This document shows, piece after piece, positions 26,301 through 40,300 of a DNA stretch of 64,000 nucleotides. Within the stretch, counting starts at the first letter, position 1; every line of letters starts with the position of its first letter. Made by a program: the position numbers and the translations under genes. Below the pieces are notes generated by a model. That model saw only the letters and a program-made list of their open reading frames with translations. It was not told where the DNA came from and made no database searches. The stretch spans positions 150,802,552 through 150,866,551 of the forward strand of contig CM041083.1 in the NCBI GenBank assembly GCA_023079485.1, given 5' to 3'. The DNA comes from Archilochus colubris. Taxonomy: Eukaryota; Chordata; Aves; Apodiformes; Trochilidae.

Positions 26301-29300
26301 TTCTGAGGAAGCCTCTGAGATATCTGTAACAGCTTTTGACATATGTATATCATATGTATATCAGACTGGGATGAAGACCAACAAAGGCTGCTCTTTGATG
26401 ATTAAGCAGGGTGTTGCAGACCTCTGTTTCAGATGATGCTGTGCTAGTGATATAAAACACATGAACCCATCAGTTGTGGTCTCTGGGGCTAAGTGGCAGA
26501 GACCACCTTACATTCACAGAGCTTAATGCTAGGATCTTCTGGTGGCCTCATCCCATACTACGACATAGTATTTAACACTAAGTCTGCTCTGAGTCCTTTC
26601 TGGTGCCTGACTAAAATACATCATTATTTTGTGTGGATACTTTTCAGCTCAGAATGTTTGGAATAATAGGAGACCACTGCAGGCAATAGGAGTAAAGGGA
26701 AATATAATCTTGTATGTTTTGGAGTGAGACAGCAGGTTATGTTTGGCAGCAGCTTGGATTGACACTTGGATTAGCACTAAAAAGAAGGGAAGGGAACCAA
26801 ACAACACAGGTACCCTCATACAGCTTTCTGGAGACAGATTCTGCCCTCCAAACTGTGCACAAGCACTGCATGGGAAGAGTTAGATGGAGGGGCCGAAAAT
26901 CCACTCAGGAGGAGGGCTAAAAATTAAGCCATGCCCTTATCACAGGATGAGTCCCTTTCTCAAGATTTCTCCCTACTCCCCAGTCACTTAGCAGCACTGG
27001 TTCACCTCTAGGTGACCAACTCTTCCCAGATGTGACACATTAAAGTAATTCAGCAACACTGGAAATCTGAAGGCTAAAAGTTAAGTGCTGTGTTACAGCA
27101 GTTCAATGCCTTTGTGAATCCAGCCTTCAGTGATCAGTCAAGTTTCAGTTCTCAGCTTCAGATGTTTTTTCTGTACCTTTATTTCAGAGAATGCAGTCAG
27201 AGCTTTTTCATCCCACAAAACCACCAGAAGTATCTTTCATGCAAAAAATACTCAATTTTTTCTCTAGCATTCTGAAACCTTGGTAAAAAAACAAACATTG
27301 AATGTGAGTATTTCTTAAAGCTATGAACATATGAAATCTTGAGATTATCACAGAATGTTGATTTTTAACAATCTATAATTGGTTTGCTACTTCTTGCTGC
27401 TGGCAAATTCTAAAATGTATTTCCAAAGCCCATTCCTCATTCTTATCTTAGAAAAGATATTCAGAGTCTCTAACACCTAATAGTATTTTTCTCTAGCCCA
27501 GTAAAAAAGCGGATATTAATTTAATTCAGAAGCATTCAAAACCTGCATTTGATGAGGACAGCTGTTGACAGGAGGCTCAATATTTTTTCTCTAACATTTG
27601 TGGATAGATACGGCTTTTTTTTATTATAATTATTTGTCTTTTTTTGTCTTTTAAAATGCATTGAAATTGCCTCTATGCTAGCCACAGTAGAGAAATCCAC
27701 ATAGACTTTAGAGTTTAGAAGTAACTAGTCCTTATAGTAAATGATATATTATAAATCAACGAGATCACACCGAATAACATAACTGGGGAAAGTGCTGTAG
27801 AGAAGTCATTAATTATATCATGCTGCCTCCCTGACTGACTAGGACATCTTGATTTTACAAGTGTACATCAAATGCAGGGCATTAGGAAAGTGCCTTTCTG
27901 AGATTTGATTGAGCCCAGTAGCTGCAGGACATGTTACATTACTGCATTTTGTAACCTTTTCTGACAGTTTCAACTTGATCTAAGTGTATGTTTTTGCATA
28001 CATGCAAAAAACCCCCCAAAGCAAGTTTCTTAAGGGCTTCATTACTGAACACTTGTTTTCCCCTCTCAGAAATTCTAGGAGGAATATTATTTCATCTAGA
28101 AGAGAGATTTTGCAGTGGTGAACTCGCAAACATAAATAATTGAGGAGAGAACTTCTTTGGGTAAAAGCCATAAAATTGTACTCTCTTGTAACACTGCATT
28201 TGCAAAGACTATTTTGTCATGTATTTGACCTGTTTTTGTAATCAAAAGCCTTAGCTTTGTCAGGTACACAAACATAAACCTTTTTTCTGACACAATAAAT
28301 CAGGCAAACTGATTAAACAGCTGGTCACCTTTAGAAGGATCAAACACACCAACATGAAGTTTCTCTACTCATAGGAGATTTCTTACTGAAGGAACTGGTA
28401 TATGTTGTCTGGTAATAAATTAGAGGTGTTCTTCCAAAGTAATATTGAATTTACCTGAACATACAGCATAAAGGTATACTTAGGTCTAAACCTTGTCATT
28501 TTTTGGATATATAATAAAACTTGTCAAATAGAAAGAAAATTAATCAAAACTGATTGCTGCCTCAGATGCCACAAAAGGAGAGACACCTCCTTCCTACCTT
28601 TCCTATGCATCCAAAGGAAATGATACAATTTGGAATGACACCAGGTGACTCTTTAGCATGACAGCCTTGAGAGGAAACTGCCAGGACTAACCAGGCAATT
28701 TCTAGGAAATTGGCCCAGGAAGTAGATACTCTTTAACAAGCCTCTAAAGTAGAGCAATCCCTGTCTTTAGCACTTGTGTGTTGGTTAAATGACCCAGCAT
28801 CCCACTCAGCTAACTGGTGTTGTGTGTCCTGTGCAGTCATGATGCACTGAGAAACTGGGGCACTGGCATCCTTTCATCCCTTTTTAGATCTCTGTGTAGT
28901 CTATCTGCAACTTATTGATGGAAAAAGCATAATTTTATTCATATCCTAATTATTTCTAAAGTTTTAAAATAGGAGTAGGGCAATAATAATAAAATTATGA
29001 GTTTGATCTTGTCTACATCGGCACGTCTCAACCAAATCCAAGAAAAATGTGAACTCCACCAAAAGTAGCAGTTTCCACGCGTTTTTCCACCAAAAAGATA
29101 ATATAGCTGTGGAAAACTTCACAATTCAATTCAAGTGCTTTCTGTCCAAAAAAATCCATAGTATAATTCTAGCATTTCAATGCAAAATTATATTTAAAAT
29201 AAATGAGACACAAGCATTAGAAGTTCATGCTTGTGATATTAGAAGAGATGGAAAAAGGAAAAACTTTAAGAACTGTTTGATCATTGCATTCAACCTGATA

Positions 29301-29554
29301 GGACTGAAAGGAACTTTTACTAAGCACAAAACCATTTTGTTTCTGATCTCATGAACTGAGTGCAAACACACTGTAGCTGGGATCAGACTGAGATGGAGCA
29401 TGAAGTACACTTCATAGGGTACACAGGATTGTCACAAACATTTGAATCACTGATGCTAAGAGCTACAGATCAATTTTTCTTTCCTTTCATCCTTAATCAA
29501 CTCTAGTACAAATACTAAACTTCTGTCCAATCTCACACTACTTTTTGTTATATA

Positions 29555-29596
29555 TCTTTGAAACTACCTTCTCAGTCTTTGAAACTACCTTCTCAA
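29555..29596. repeat. 21-bp tandem duplication
   Basis: TCTTTGAAACTACCTTCTCA occurs at 29555 and again at 29576; the 21-bp units differ only in the last base. It is a recent local duplication, as from replication slippage. Confidence 0.9.
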
Positions 29597-32434
29597 TGTG
29601 TTACAATTACTCCCTAATGATTTTTGTTGTTGTTTGTTTTTAATAGTGGAGAAAAGTGGGTAAAGCTGTGCTAGCAATGATATTTTGCTTACTTTTGCTC
29701 TTTTCTTCAAACAAGTTTTTCTCACTGTTGGCTCCAAGGGATTAATTTTTCTCCTTGTCCATATTTTGTCCATTTTCATGAGCACTGTGTTACTGCTGAT
29801 TTCCTTTAATAATCTAGATCAAGCAAGTTCTCTTCAGCACATTTCAGCTGAAAATGCCTGCATGTACTTAATTAGAAGTACCTCAAATTATGCTTTATGG
29901 AAGTGCTTCTCATTGTTTCAGTCTGGCTTTTAGGTGATCTCAGTTCACTGCTTTCATAGCACAATCTGATTTAAAAATGGAAATACCGCGTCAGCCATAC
30001 TCAGTTGGGAATCTGTGTTTTAGAAGGTCAATTTGAGAATACTTGCTTATATCAACCAAAAGTCTAGTTTAATACTAACCTCCTAAAGACAAAAATAGCT
30101 ATCTTTTAAACAATTTATAACCTCCCAGATAACTGAAAGGTAGAAGACCTGGTTTGAGTACAACAGTTCTGTATTAGTGTCTTTGACTTTGTGCTTGAAT
30201 TATACCAAAATAAAAGTAAAACACTACAGCCAGTTGAGCAGCTGAAATCTTCTGACAATCTTGATAATATATCTAAAGGATATGCTGAGATAAGCCATGG
30301 TACATTTAGTTTTAATATTTTCATATCCAATAAAATATTTTTCTAGAAAATATGTAAGTTCTGGTTCAATATGCTCATTAAACTATTAGAAATGTTGGGG
30401 CAATATAAACACTAGAAAAATTTTGTAATATAAAAGAGAAACTGCACATTACCTATCTCACACACACTGTGTAGTATTGAGCACATTCCTCATTGCAACT
30501 CAGAGAAAATATTTTTTTCTAAAAGAAGAGGAAGACTTAGCCATTGTTCTTGTCCTTTTCCATTGTCTGTGATTTTGAACTAATGAGAAATATAACAACT
30601 GGATTTCTTTGAAGCATCTATTAAAATTGGAGGCATTTTTCATAATTATGTGGTCTTCATAGTATATCTGTATTATATAGTTCTGGAATGTATATAGTTC
30701 TGGAAGATGGATAAATATTGCTCCTCCATTTTACAGATGAAAAAAATTAAATTACAAGTAATTTTAAAAGATATTAAAGAGATGAACATCTAAAAGTTAT
30801 GCACTTGAATTTTTACATACTGCTCATAAATATTGCTCTCATTTATGATACAGCTAAGTTGTCATAACATGTAATTCTGAAACTCTCTACAGGAAAATAA
30901 GGAGTGTAAGTCTTCAAGTGATTACATCAGGAGTTTGTACATTAAATAATAAATCTTTGTTAAAGAAATAAATTGCATAATTCCACATTTTCCCCACAGA
31001 AGTCAAGGTCAAAAAACCACAAGGAAAAATGTTCAGATGCCTACGTGGGTGAGAATGAACCTCTGTTCACAGAGGGAAAAGAATAGCTTCTCCTATTTTT
31101 AGGAAATTAGGGAAAATACTTACCAGATTATCTGAATACATAAAATCCAAATTTAGAAAACTACTTGAAAAGCTGCTGTCACAGGGATATGTTGTGTAAA
31201 GCTATTTTTCAATCTCTTGAATAACTTCTCAGTGATGCTTTAAAGCTATTTGTTTTTACAGTTTAAGTTTTTGCAAAATAAAAATCTAAATGCTCAGATA
31301 TAAATATTAAAAATTTGTTCTTAAATACTATTTTATCTGTCAAAGGTATAATCAATATCAAACAGAAGGGGTGGAAAAATGGTGTTCTATTAAAAAAATA
31401 TTATAAAAGAAGAAACTGAAAATTGTGAAAGCTGAGAAAATACTCCCAGATACAGGAGTTTACATCCTATGAGGTATTAAGCTAAAAAATCTGACCTGTG
31501 GACAAATATTTGTCTTTCTTATCTGTTGTTAGAATAAGTCCACATTAAATAGAATATGAGGTATGGATTCCATCTGTTATTTTGCTAGCATTTCAAGGAC
31601 AAAGCTAAGGTGAAAAATCTTTAAAATAATTTCTTCCTTTCCCTCCCAGGAAACGAGAAGTTTTCTGTTACACAGAAATAAGGAGGGAATTTCACAGCTG
31701 TTAGATTTTTTAAAACCCTGCATCTCATCTGGAAGACAAACTTTAAAACACTGTCTAAATAAAAAGCTATTTCTCTACTTTCTCTCCAGAATAATAAAAA
31801 AAAATGAATGCATCCCACTTAAAAGGGACTGTGCTCATTTCTTCCAGTATTGGGTAGAGAGATGTCTATGGCCTCCACCAGATCAGAGGGCTGGTTTAAG
31901 AGGAAACCATGTGCTACATTTTCCAGAGCTGAAAACAAAATAGGACATGACTGTAAGCAACAAGATCAGAAATCTTCCTCAAACGGGCTATTTCAAATAA
32001 TTCAGAGAGTAATAAGAAAATCTATAAAGCCCATAATAATAATCCATAAATATTAGAAGGGATCCCTAATATGATTTGCTCAACAAAACAGAGATATCCA
32101 AATCTTACCTGTATTCCCTTACAAAAGAGTTTAACTTCATCTTAAAATTAGGCATCTAAAAAGGTCCTTTTTTTGTGCTATAATGATTAATATCATTAAT
32201 ATCTTAATGCATATTTTAATATCTTAATACGCATATTTAAAGTTAAGTGAGAAGAATCTGCTGTTTTTCCTACTAGAAAAGCAGGAATATGTCACTGAAC
32301 AATGATGTATAGTTGCCTTGCAGAACAGTGAAAAGAGCCAAGTTGAAAGAGGCACTGAGAAATAATGTTGAGGAAAAAATACCAGACTATGCTCTGTTTA
32401 GTCAAGCAGAAGTGGCTTTGTGCTCACCGGTAGT

Positions 32435-32460
32435 AAAAAAAAAAAAAAAAAAAAAAAAAA
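32435..32460. repeat. Poly-A run (26 nt)
   Basis: Twenty-six consecutive A after CACCGGTAGT. No identifiable retrocopy precedes it and no flanking target duplication was found. Confidence 0.9.
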
Positions 32461-34762
32461 GAAGTTCCAGAGAAATAGGTTAAGAATTGCCCAGGTAAAA
32501 ATCAGAAATAGAAGGGGAGGTCTTTGATAACCTGGAAATCACATCCCCAGGTAACCAGGAGGGAAAATTGTGAGAAAGGATTGGGACAGAAAAAGACAAG
32601 TGCCACAGCAGGAGATAATGATCAAATCGAGCAGTTAGATGTGTTGTACAGCACTACCTGGGTAAGAAAATGATGTGAAGAACAGTCAAAGTCAATCCTA
32701 CTCACAACACCCCAGAAGCTTGAAATGCAGACTCCATCCTTGAGAGCAGTCTTTCTGGCTGCCTGTGATTCACAGTGCAAAACAAAAAAAATACCTGAGA
32801 AGAAAATCAGTTCTCTACAAATAAAGAGAGAGAGCAGCAAAACTGTTCTGATCACTCATAAGCACTCCCAAGTAAGACCTGTTTGCTGCTCATTGACCTG
32901 TGAAGTGTTTTACTGACTTTAAAAGGGCGTGAAGCTCAAAGTGGTGTAGAGGGCTGTGGGATGTCTTAGTTGTGTCGTGTCAGCAAGAACACACAAGGCC
33001 TGATGAGAAAGGAAGAAATGCATATATAATATTGTCAGCCTTGTAAAATGATAAGTTATGCAATAATTTGAGATGACAAGTGACAACAGCTTGACTCAAC
33101 ATGTACCAGCTCTTTCCTTCTCTAAGAAACATGGATGGAGTCACGATGCAAAATTCCACTAGAGAGAGAAATAACATTGCAGGGATAGTGAGGCAGGCAA
33201 CTCCAAAGTTGATAGCTTTGTGTACTTGATAAGCTTCATCATATACCTACACTGAACATTTTTCAAGTGAGTTCAAAGGGTAAAATCTCACAAGAAGCCC
33301 TGGACTAATTGGAAAAAACCCAAAGGATTCTATATAAGAAAAAAGAAAACCAACCAACACAATTTTTCCAGTTACCCATATTCTTGATCTACCTTCATGA
33401 GATTCAAAAGGCCAAGTAACAAAAGAATGATGGGTTTTTGAAATAAAACATTAAATCTGATTGTTAGGAATAAGCTGGTCATACCTTGTCAGAGACAAGA
33501 GGATGCAAGAATACAGAGAGAGCTTCATCTGGGAATGCAAAGCCAGCTTTAAAGACTTACTATTTACTGAAGACCTTCCAGCCCTTTAGGAAGCAATATG
33601 TTAGCTATCTGGGACACAACATAATATAAGGTGTTGTTTGCACTCCTGTTTCATTTCATGGTGTGAATGAAGTACAAGATAGAATGCAACAGACAGGACA
33701 GTAAAACAAAGTCTCTATAGATCATATTCAAGTATAGAGATTGAAAGCGAAAATTGTAAACTGCTTTCCTGGCTTCTAAAGTAAAGAAGGGTGTCAGATC
33801 TTTAAGGTATTCCAGTAAGGATCTAGTCAGATATAATGCTGGGTTCTCACAATCAACCACAGTGTCTTCAATGCCATATACAACGTCTTGGCAATAAATT
33901 CAGGGAAGTACGGAAGCAGAAAGATGCTTTACAAATAGCTCACTGTCTATTTATAAGATCCATAAATGCCCACTGCATTATGTGGGCCAAAATCATGTGA
34001 GATCATCTTATATCTCCATGTTAACATTTCCTCTTTTATGGTCTTTCAAAAGCTCTTGTTAGATTTTCACAAAGCTACTTGTAAATATAAATACCATGCA
34101 TAAAATATTTAACAGATGCTAAAGTGCACCTTGGGATGATGAGTATGGTCTGGAATGACCTGTTTGTAGGATGTGTGCCCACATTACTGCTGACTGTTGC
34201 ACTTCCAGCCTTTGTAACTGCATAGTAAAATGTAAATTTGCATCTTCACCACATCAGTTAAGAATTATTTTATTTCATTTAATTTCATTTTATTTCAGGT
34301 CCCTTCCTGATAACTCCTTCCCTATAGACACAAGATGGAACAATGGGGAGGGGGAGCTCACAAGTGTCTCTGTGTCCTACTTCCAAATCACTATATGACA
34401 AAAATAGGAAAGTGATTAAATTGAGAATAGTTAGGGGGAATTAACATCTCTACAGTAAGCAAAGGGAGTCTTCCCAGAGTTGTGCACTAAACAAAAACAT
34501 GGACCAAAGTACTAGCACTGGATGAGTATGTAATATGAAGTTAATAATTTCCCTGGGAATGTTTTAGTGTTTCCTATTAAAAGAAACTATTCCTGAGTAA
34601 AATATCCAACATTCTTCCTTTGTCATACTCATGTCCACATAAACATACAAAACCTCAAATCATGTAAATTTATAGTAAAATTGGATAGATTTTCTTGTTC
34701 CCTGATAGTTAACAGAGGGGTGTCCTTCAGCAGCAAAGTGCCTCTACTATACTTAGTATTAC

Positions 34763-34790
34763 AAAATTATAGTTCAGATACTATAATTTT
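34763..34790. repeat. Perfect inverted repeat, 11-bp arms
   Basis: AAAATTATAGT, a 6-nt loop, then ACTATAATTTT. The arms are AT-rich and too short for a microRNA precursor. It may be chance or a remnant of a small element. Confidence 0.8.
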
Positions 34791-36869
34791 TGGAAAACAT
34801 TCTAGTGGAAATTAAAGATTTGCAGTATTGTTTTGAAGTACACAAGTACCCAATGAAGGAAAAACTGCTGAGTTTAGAGTGTTATATGTTTATGCTTGAA
34901 GGAGGAAGATAAAAGCTTACAATATAAAAATATATATGACAATGAGGTTTTATTTTTCCTTTTATGTAGAGATAGAAAAAAATGTAAAATTTATTTCTAT
35001 ATCTTCATTTAATCTAGTGCCAACTTTAGATTGCTGTATAAAGCAGAAATAGAGTCTATCAGCATGAGAAATATTTTTTTCTTCATAAATTCTCAGTAGG
35101 TACGCTATTGTTTAAATAGTTTTTCCTTGTCCAAAACTGAGCAAGAGAATGTATTCTTTATGGGATTGACTAAGATCAAAAAGGCAGAAGATCTTTCAGT
35201 TTGAAAATAATACTAAACTGGAAACAAATAGCCTAAGATTATTTGCTTTCGCTCATACGTTTTGCCATATTAATTTTAAAACCAGCAATTTCAGTAATCA
35301 ATACAAACTACTGTGATTGTCTTGATTTACAGTTCTCACTTTCTCAAGTGCAGACATCATTCATTTGTGTGTTATGGTTTAGATCTGTCAACAGCCATTG
35401 AAAACACTGATCCTGTATTATCCTCAGGGGGATGGAAGTGCTCTGCAGTCCGAACTGAAGCCCCTGTCCCAAATGCACACTTCCCAGCTGTTGCCTAAGA
35501 TCAAATGAATCATATTTTCTTATCACTCCAATATGTGATACATCCTCACCTTGAAGACTCGATTTGAAATCTATTTGGAGGGCACAGGAAGGTTTAACTG
35601 CTTCCTCCATCCACTCCATGTATCAATCCAAATATGCAGTGCTTCCAAGCTACCGTGGCCACAACATGACTGGACATGTCAGGATGTGATATCCACACTT
35701 AAAACCACCCTGTGTGCTTCGGTCTTTTTTTAGTTGGACTTTGGATCTGTGGATCTTCTGGTGATGCAATCCATGGCCACAGCAGCCCTCAGCCCCCTGG
35801 CCCTGTGCACACCATGGGGTGATGCAGCCACTGCAGCCACGCTCTTCATGGGGGGACTCATTGAATCATGGGTTAGAGAAGCAGTGTGTATGGGGAAGGC
35901 TTCCACCTGTCCTTGTCCCTGCTGCTGTCACTCTTCCCAGCAGACTTTCACAGACATTCCAAAATAAGTCAGAACAGAGTAATTTTTTTTTCCTGTGGAC
36001 TAAAATCATCCTCAATACACCTGCAGTCAGACCAGTGCAAAGATTTTTGTATTTAACCCCCAGCACACCCAATTCTCCTTTAACAAACTGAAATATGTAC
36101 TATAGCTTACTTAAATAAGATGCCAGTCTTCACTAGATGGCAAAGCCTGCATTCATGTTGAACCTGAAAGGACCACATAGAGTGGACTGAATGACAATTT
36201 GACCCATGTCTCTAAGTGACAAATGACTGAATTTACTGTCAGCTAAGTCCGAATGTCCAGTAAAAGTAAAATAAAGCACTCCTCCATGGATACCAGGCAG
36301 TAAATACGTATTTAATCTATTTCATTGCCATTTGTCTTTATCTGATTAAGCCACCTGATTTATAAAACATGCTGGAATACAATTCATATACATCCATATA
36401 ATCCACCCAGTGGTCTGGTTTCCAGAACCACAAGGATAAACATGCTCAAACCATAAAGGCACTCTCAATGCCAGATATTCATTTATAAAGCCTGCTGTAA
36501 AATATCTCATCGTTACCATCTCCGGTATGGATGAACTGACAGCTACACAACCACAAACTCTTTCCAAACCTTTTAAGAGTAAGGAAAGTCTCAGTCATGT
36601 CCAAAACACAAAGACATTTCACAAGTTTGGAGGGATTTTCTCATCAGTACAGTAATATCATTCACCTTCAGTGAAGATGACAACAGCATCTTGCTGTGAA
36701 CTTTGCACTACAGCAAACCTTTGACAGATAGGCCAAATCTTCCAGTGGCTCTGAGAACTATCACTGTCTTGATAGTTCCTCATCCTAAAGGCAGTTGGAA
36801 CTGATTCTGAACTCACAACTCTGGTCCAGGTCTCACAGTATGGTACAGGTTTTCTTCCCTCTCTTCTCT

Positions 36870-37023
36870 GACTTGGTAAGGATGCATAGTACCTGTCTAC
36901 TCTGCCCTGGAGTACTGTGTCCAGTTCTGGGCTCCCTGGTTCAAGAAAGGAGGGGAAATGCTGGAGAGGGTACAGCAAAGGGCTACAAAGATGATTAGAG
37001 GATTAGGACATCTCTCTTATGAG
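36870..37023 (+). mobile_element. Outer CR1 LINE, left part of a split copy
   Basis: CTGGAGTACTGTGTCCAGTT, GGCTCCCTGGTTCAAGAAAG and AAGGGCTACAAAGATGATTA are the CR1 reverse transcriptase 3' region in sense orientation. The match stops near CTTATGAGGA, where the continuing CR1 consensus should reach the CTGGGCTTTTTAGTCTGGA region. That region instead appears at 37188 after an intervening CR1 tail. It is plus-strand, so antisense to GPC6. The left limit is approximate. Confidence 0.82.
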
Positions 37024-37187
37024 GAGGCTGTTGATGCTCCTTCCCTGAAAGTGTTTAAGTGCAGGTTGGATAAGGCCTTGTGCAAGCTGGTCTAGTGAGA
37101 GGTGTCCCTGCCCAAGCAGGTGGGTTGGATCTTGATGATCTTTGTCCCTTCTAACTGTATCCATTCTATGATTCTTTAGTTCTATGA
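37024..37187 (+). mobile_element. Inner CR1 LINE 3' tail inserted into the outer CR1
   Basis: TGATGCTCCTTCCCTGAAAG, GGTCTAGTGAGAGGTGTCCC and CTTGATGATCTTTGTCCCTT, ending ATTCTATGATTCTTTAGTTC, are the last ~160 bp of a CR1 including its 3' tail repeat. Sequence belonging upstream in CR1 order follows immediately, so this is a separate, younger insertion into the outer copy. The alternative is a local rearrangement of one copy. The left junction is uncertain by about 10 bp. Confidence 0.82.
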
Positions 37188-37305
37188 CTTGGGCTTTTTA
37201 GTCTGGAGTAAAGAAGACTGAAGGGGATATAGTGAACATTTATAAACACTTTAAAGATGGATGTCAGGAAGATGCCAGGATGCCAGTCTTTTTTCCAGTG
37301 GTTCC
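37188..37305 (+). mobile_element. Outer CR1 LINE, right part of a split copy
   Basis: GGGCTTTTTAGTCTGGAGTA, ACATTTATAAACACTTTAAA, GATGTCAGGAAGATG and TTTTTTCCAGTGGTTCCCC are diverged CR1 sequence that should directly follow the part ending at 37023. It fades into unique DNA near 37305, so the outer copy has lost its own 3' end. Confidence 0.78.
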
Positions 37306-40300
37306 CCAAAGCCTTTTGCCCTAAGCATGCTAAGATGTTTTTGTTCAACCAGAGCAGCTAGAATGGAACAAATGAAAATTCCAAGGAAAAGTCAAAAGCA
37401 AAAGACACTGTGTCATCTGCAAAAGAACTTTACATGTGTTTGCCATGGGGCCCGGTCCTTAGGTCACAAAAAGCCCTGGAAATGTTCAGTATCTGAAGCA
37501 CCTTTCATAAAGGGGGCCGTATGAAGAATGTTCCTACCATCATGTTAAAGCATATAGATCTACAGTTTAAGCACCTCTATCTGATGCAGCTATTTGCAAT
37601 TCTTTTAGAGATAACAGAGAGAAACAAACACAGGGCTTAGTCAATCTTAGATTTAAGTAGGCATATGTATCTCAGATTTAAGTTAGAACAACCAAAAAAT
37701 TATTATAAAACACAGAAATGAAAATTTTTGGAGTTGTTTTGATATCAATACCAAATACTATACGTATTTGCCTAACATTTGCCTCTATTGTTCTTTGCTG
37801 TCTTGGTCAGTGGGTTGTTGACTATCCTCCAATTTCAGATATATATTTCTCCCAGACCTCGTTCCTTTTCTCCTTGTGCTGGAGAACATCTGAGCTTTCG
37901 AGAGTAACAGTAATGGAGTTGTGAGGGTGGTCAATTATTTTCTTAATATAGAAAAGGTCAGCTTTTAGTAACAAGATTAGGATATGTCAGGTGGCCCAAA
38001 CCTGCCCTTCTCTATATGCCAAAATATCAGAGTTGATCCTGCTGTTCTTCTGTCCATTAGCTATAACTGCATGTATAAAACCCCGAAACATCTTTGTCAA
38101 TTAACACTTCGATAACAAATAACAAAATATTATTGCAGAAATATTTCCTTGTACAAAATGTCTCCTGGGAGTGGGTTCCTATTATAATCAGCCCTTTACA
38201 AACCATGTCCCCATTTCCCCTTCTACACACCATGCATCTGACTGGCTGCCTGAACACACATAGAAAACAGTGAGATCAGTGACATTGCTGCTGCACAAGA
38301 TCGAATGAAAAGAACAGCTGGGCACCTATTATGATGAGGAAAAGTTAAAGAAATTTAATAAATAAATAAATTACTTGACAAAGAGAAACACATTGAGCCA
38401 AGACTGAAATTCTGAAGCACAGAAAGCAGCCTCTTTCTCTCTGGGAAAATCTATAATTGTCAAGGGCACTGAAAGACAACCTGAAAGAGAAATAATTTCA
38501 CTATAGCTGGATTCCGTCATTCAAGAAAAGGATAAAAAGAAAAAGCATAAAGAAAGCTCTTTATATATCATACCTCAAATTAAATGTATTTATTCCCTGT
38601 GTAGTAGTTAAAAGAGATGTGGAAATTTTAACACTATTACTTATGAACGTATGTGCACAAGAGAAAAAAGAAATTTATTTCAATCTTCTGGTTTTTAACA
38701 TTTAGCAATGATCTTGCTATATTATCATTTAATGGCTAATCACCTGATACTTAATTAGCAATATCATGATGACTTTCCTCTCCTGGAAAAGTTTTGAAAT
38801 GAGAATAACTTTTGGAGGAGAAAAGTCCACACTATGGACTAAATAACACTTGACTATCTCAGTAAGAGTACAGTATATTGTCTTGCATGAGTCTATGTTT
38901 GCTTCATGCACTACAGTTATTATTTCTTCTGTTCTGTGAATTATGCTTTTTTGTTTTTTTTTTAATGTAAATGTCCGGAATGCAGGACAAAAAGGAGGCC
39001 ATAGAAATGAAAATTTAATAAATATGGTGGGGTACAGTAAGGATCAGATGGAGCTCAGCAGATTGATTTTACCTATTACTCTGATTGTAAACAAAAAAGC
39101 TAATTTTACTCCCTTAATTTGATTAACTGGAATCTAACTCTTTCATCAACGTTTTATCAAACTAAGTTGTGATTTTTTCCTTCAATATTTATTATTTAAG
39201 ATTCTTGTTCTGACCAAGTCTGCACTGTCCTATATATTATACAAGCACAGATTAGATGCTTCGATGTTCTAAAATGACAAACATAATCCTGCCTATTCTT
39301 ACCTATTATTTTTCAGACAATAATGTTAAGATGTCAACCGGTTACATTTTCTTAATTGTTAAAGCTCCACACCTGTGTAATTTGGCAAAATGTGAGGCTT
39401 GACCCATTAAGACAAATTAAACTTTAATTACTGAGACTTTATATTAGTCATAAATTTATGAAACAAATCTGATTCAGAATCAAGAGAATCAAGGATACAA
39501 TATGGAAACAATGTAATTTTGATTGTTTAGTCCATGTTGGTGTCATTTTATAGACACTTGATCTTTCAAAAGCAGATTTCTATAGCAAAAGCCCTTGTTG
39601 TTGTATCTTAAGACTCAATAAAATACTTATTTAATTCTTATAGACCCCAGTTAAGTTACTTGCTTTAGTATGAGCAGTCTGCTGATCATATTATTCTGCT
39701 TCTAGTGACAGTGAAAAAAAATTTCAAATGACATCAGAAGAGCAGAAAAACCATCTGAACACTGATTGGTTGAGTGAAATTTAGGGAAATTCTCATCTGC
39801 AAATATTCGGAGGTTCCAAGGCATGTTTCTGGTACCCAAAATTATTTGAGATCACAAACTTTCTGAATGGAAGAATGAAAAACTTAACTTGCTTATCCAG
39901 TCTCTGCATTTTCTTCAGAGAAAATGAGAGCATGTGAAGTATAATGGATGAAAATTTTCCTGATTGTTTATTCCCACTCCCTTACAAATGCAGAAGAAAA
40001 GTGAAGATGGAGCCAGAGACATCAAAATCGAGTGCAGTCTATTCTGGGAACCATTTATAGTGTAAGTAAAAGTGTAATTAAATAATGACTTCATTTCAGC
40101 AGGATCCCATGATAAGAATCAATAGTCAGGCCACTGATCTTGCATTAATTTACTTTTACACTGTCAGTAAATTTTGTCACAGTCACACTTTCACGACACC
40201 CTGAATTAACCTTGACTGTAACCTTGGCTTTAAAATGGAAGCTTTTTTTTTTTTTTACTTGCACAGTCCAAATGCTTCAATGGCTGATTTCTGAGATTCA

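Larger units (their letters stand above)
23301..36869. other. Intronic DNA between the GPC6 exon and the nested CR1
   Basis: AT-rich, with no recognised repeats other than short duplications and a poly-A. A GC-richer block at about 35730-35960 has an open frame on the plus strand but no identifiable domain or splice context. Minor tandem motifs occur at 26339-26363 (CATATGTATAT twice) and 34264-34297 (ATTTC-type). Confidence 0.55.

Noticed and set aside
32435..32460. Poly-A as a SINE or retrocopy tail
   Set aside because: The preceding 150 bp matched nothing that I recognise, and no flanking duplication was found.
34763..34790. MicroRNA precursor
   Set aside because: The arms are only 11 bp with a 6-nt loop, far shorter than a precursor stem.
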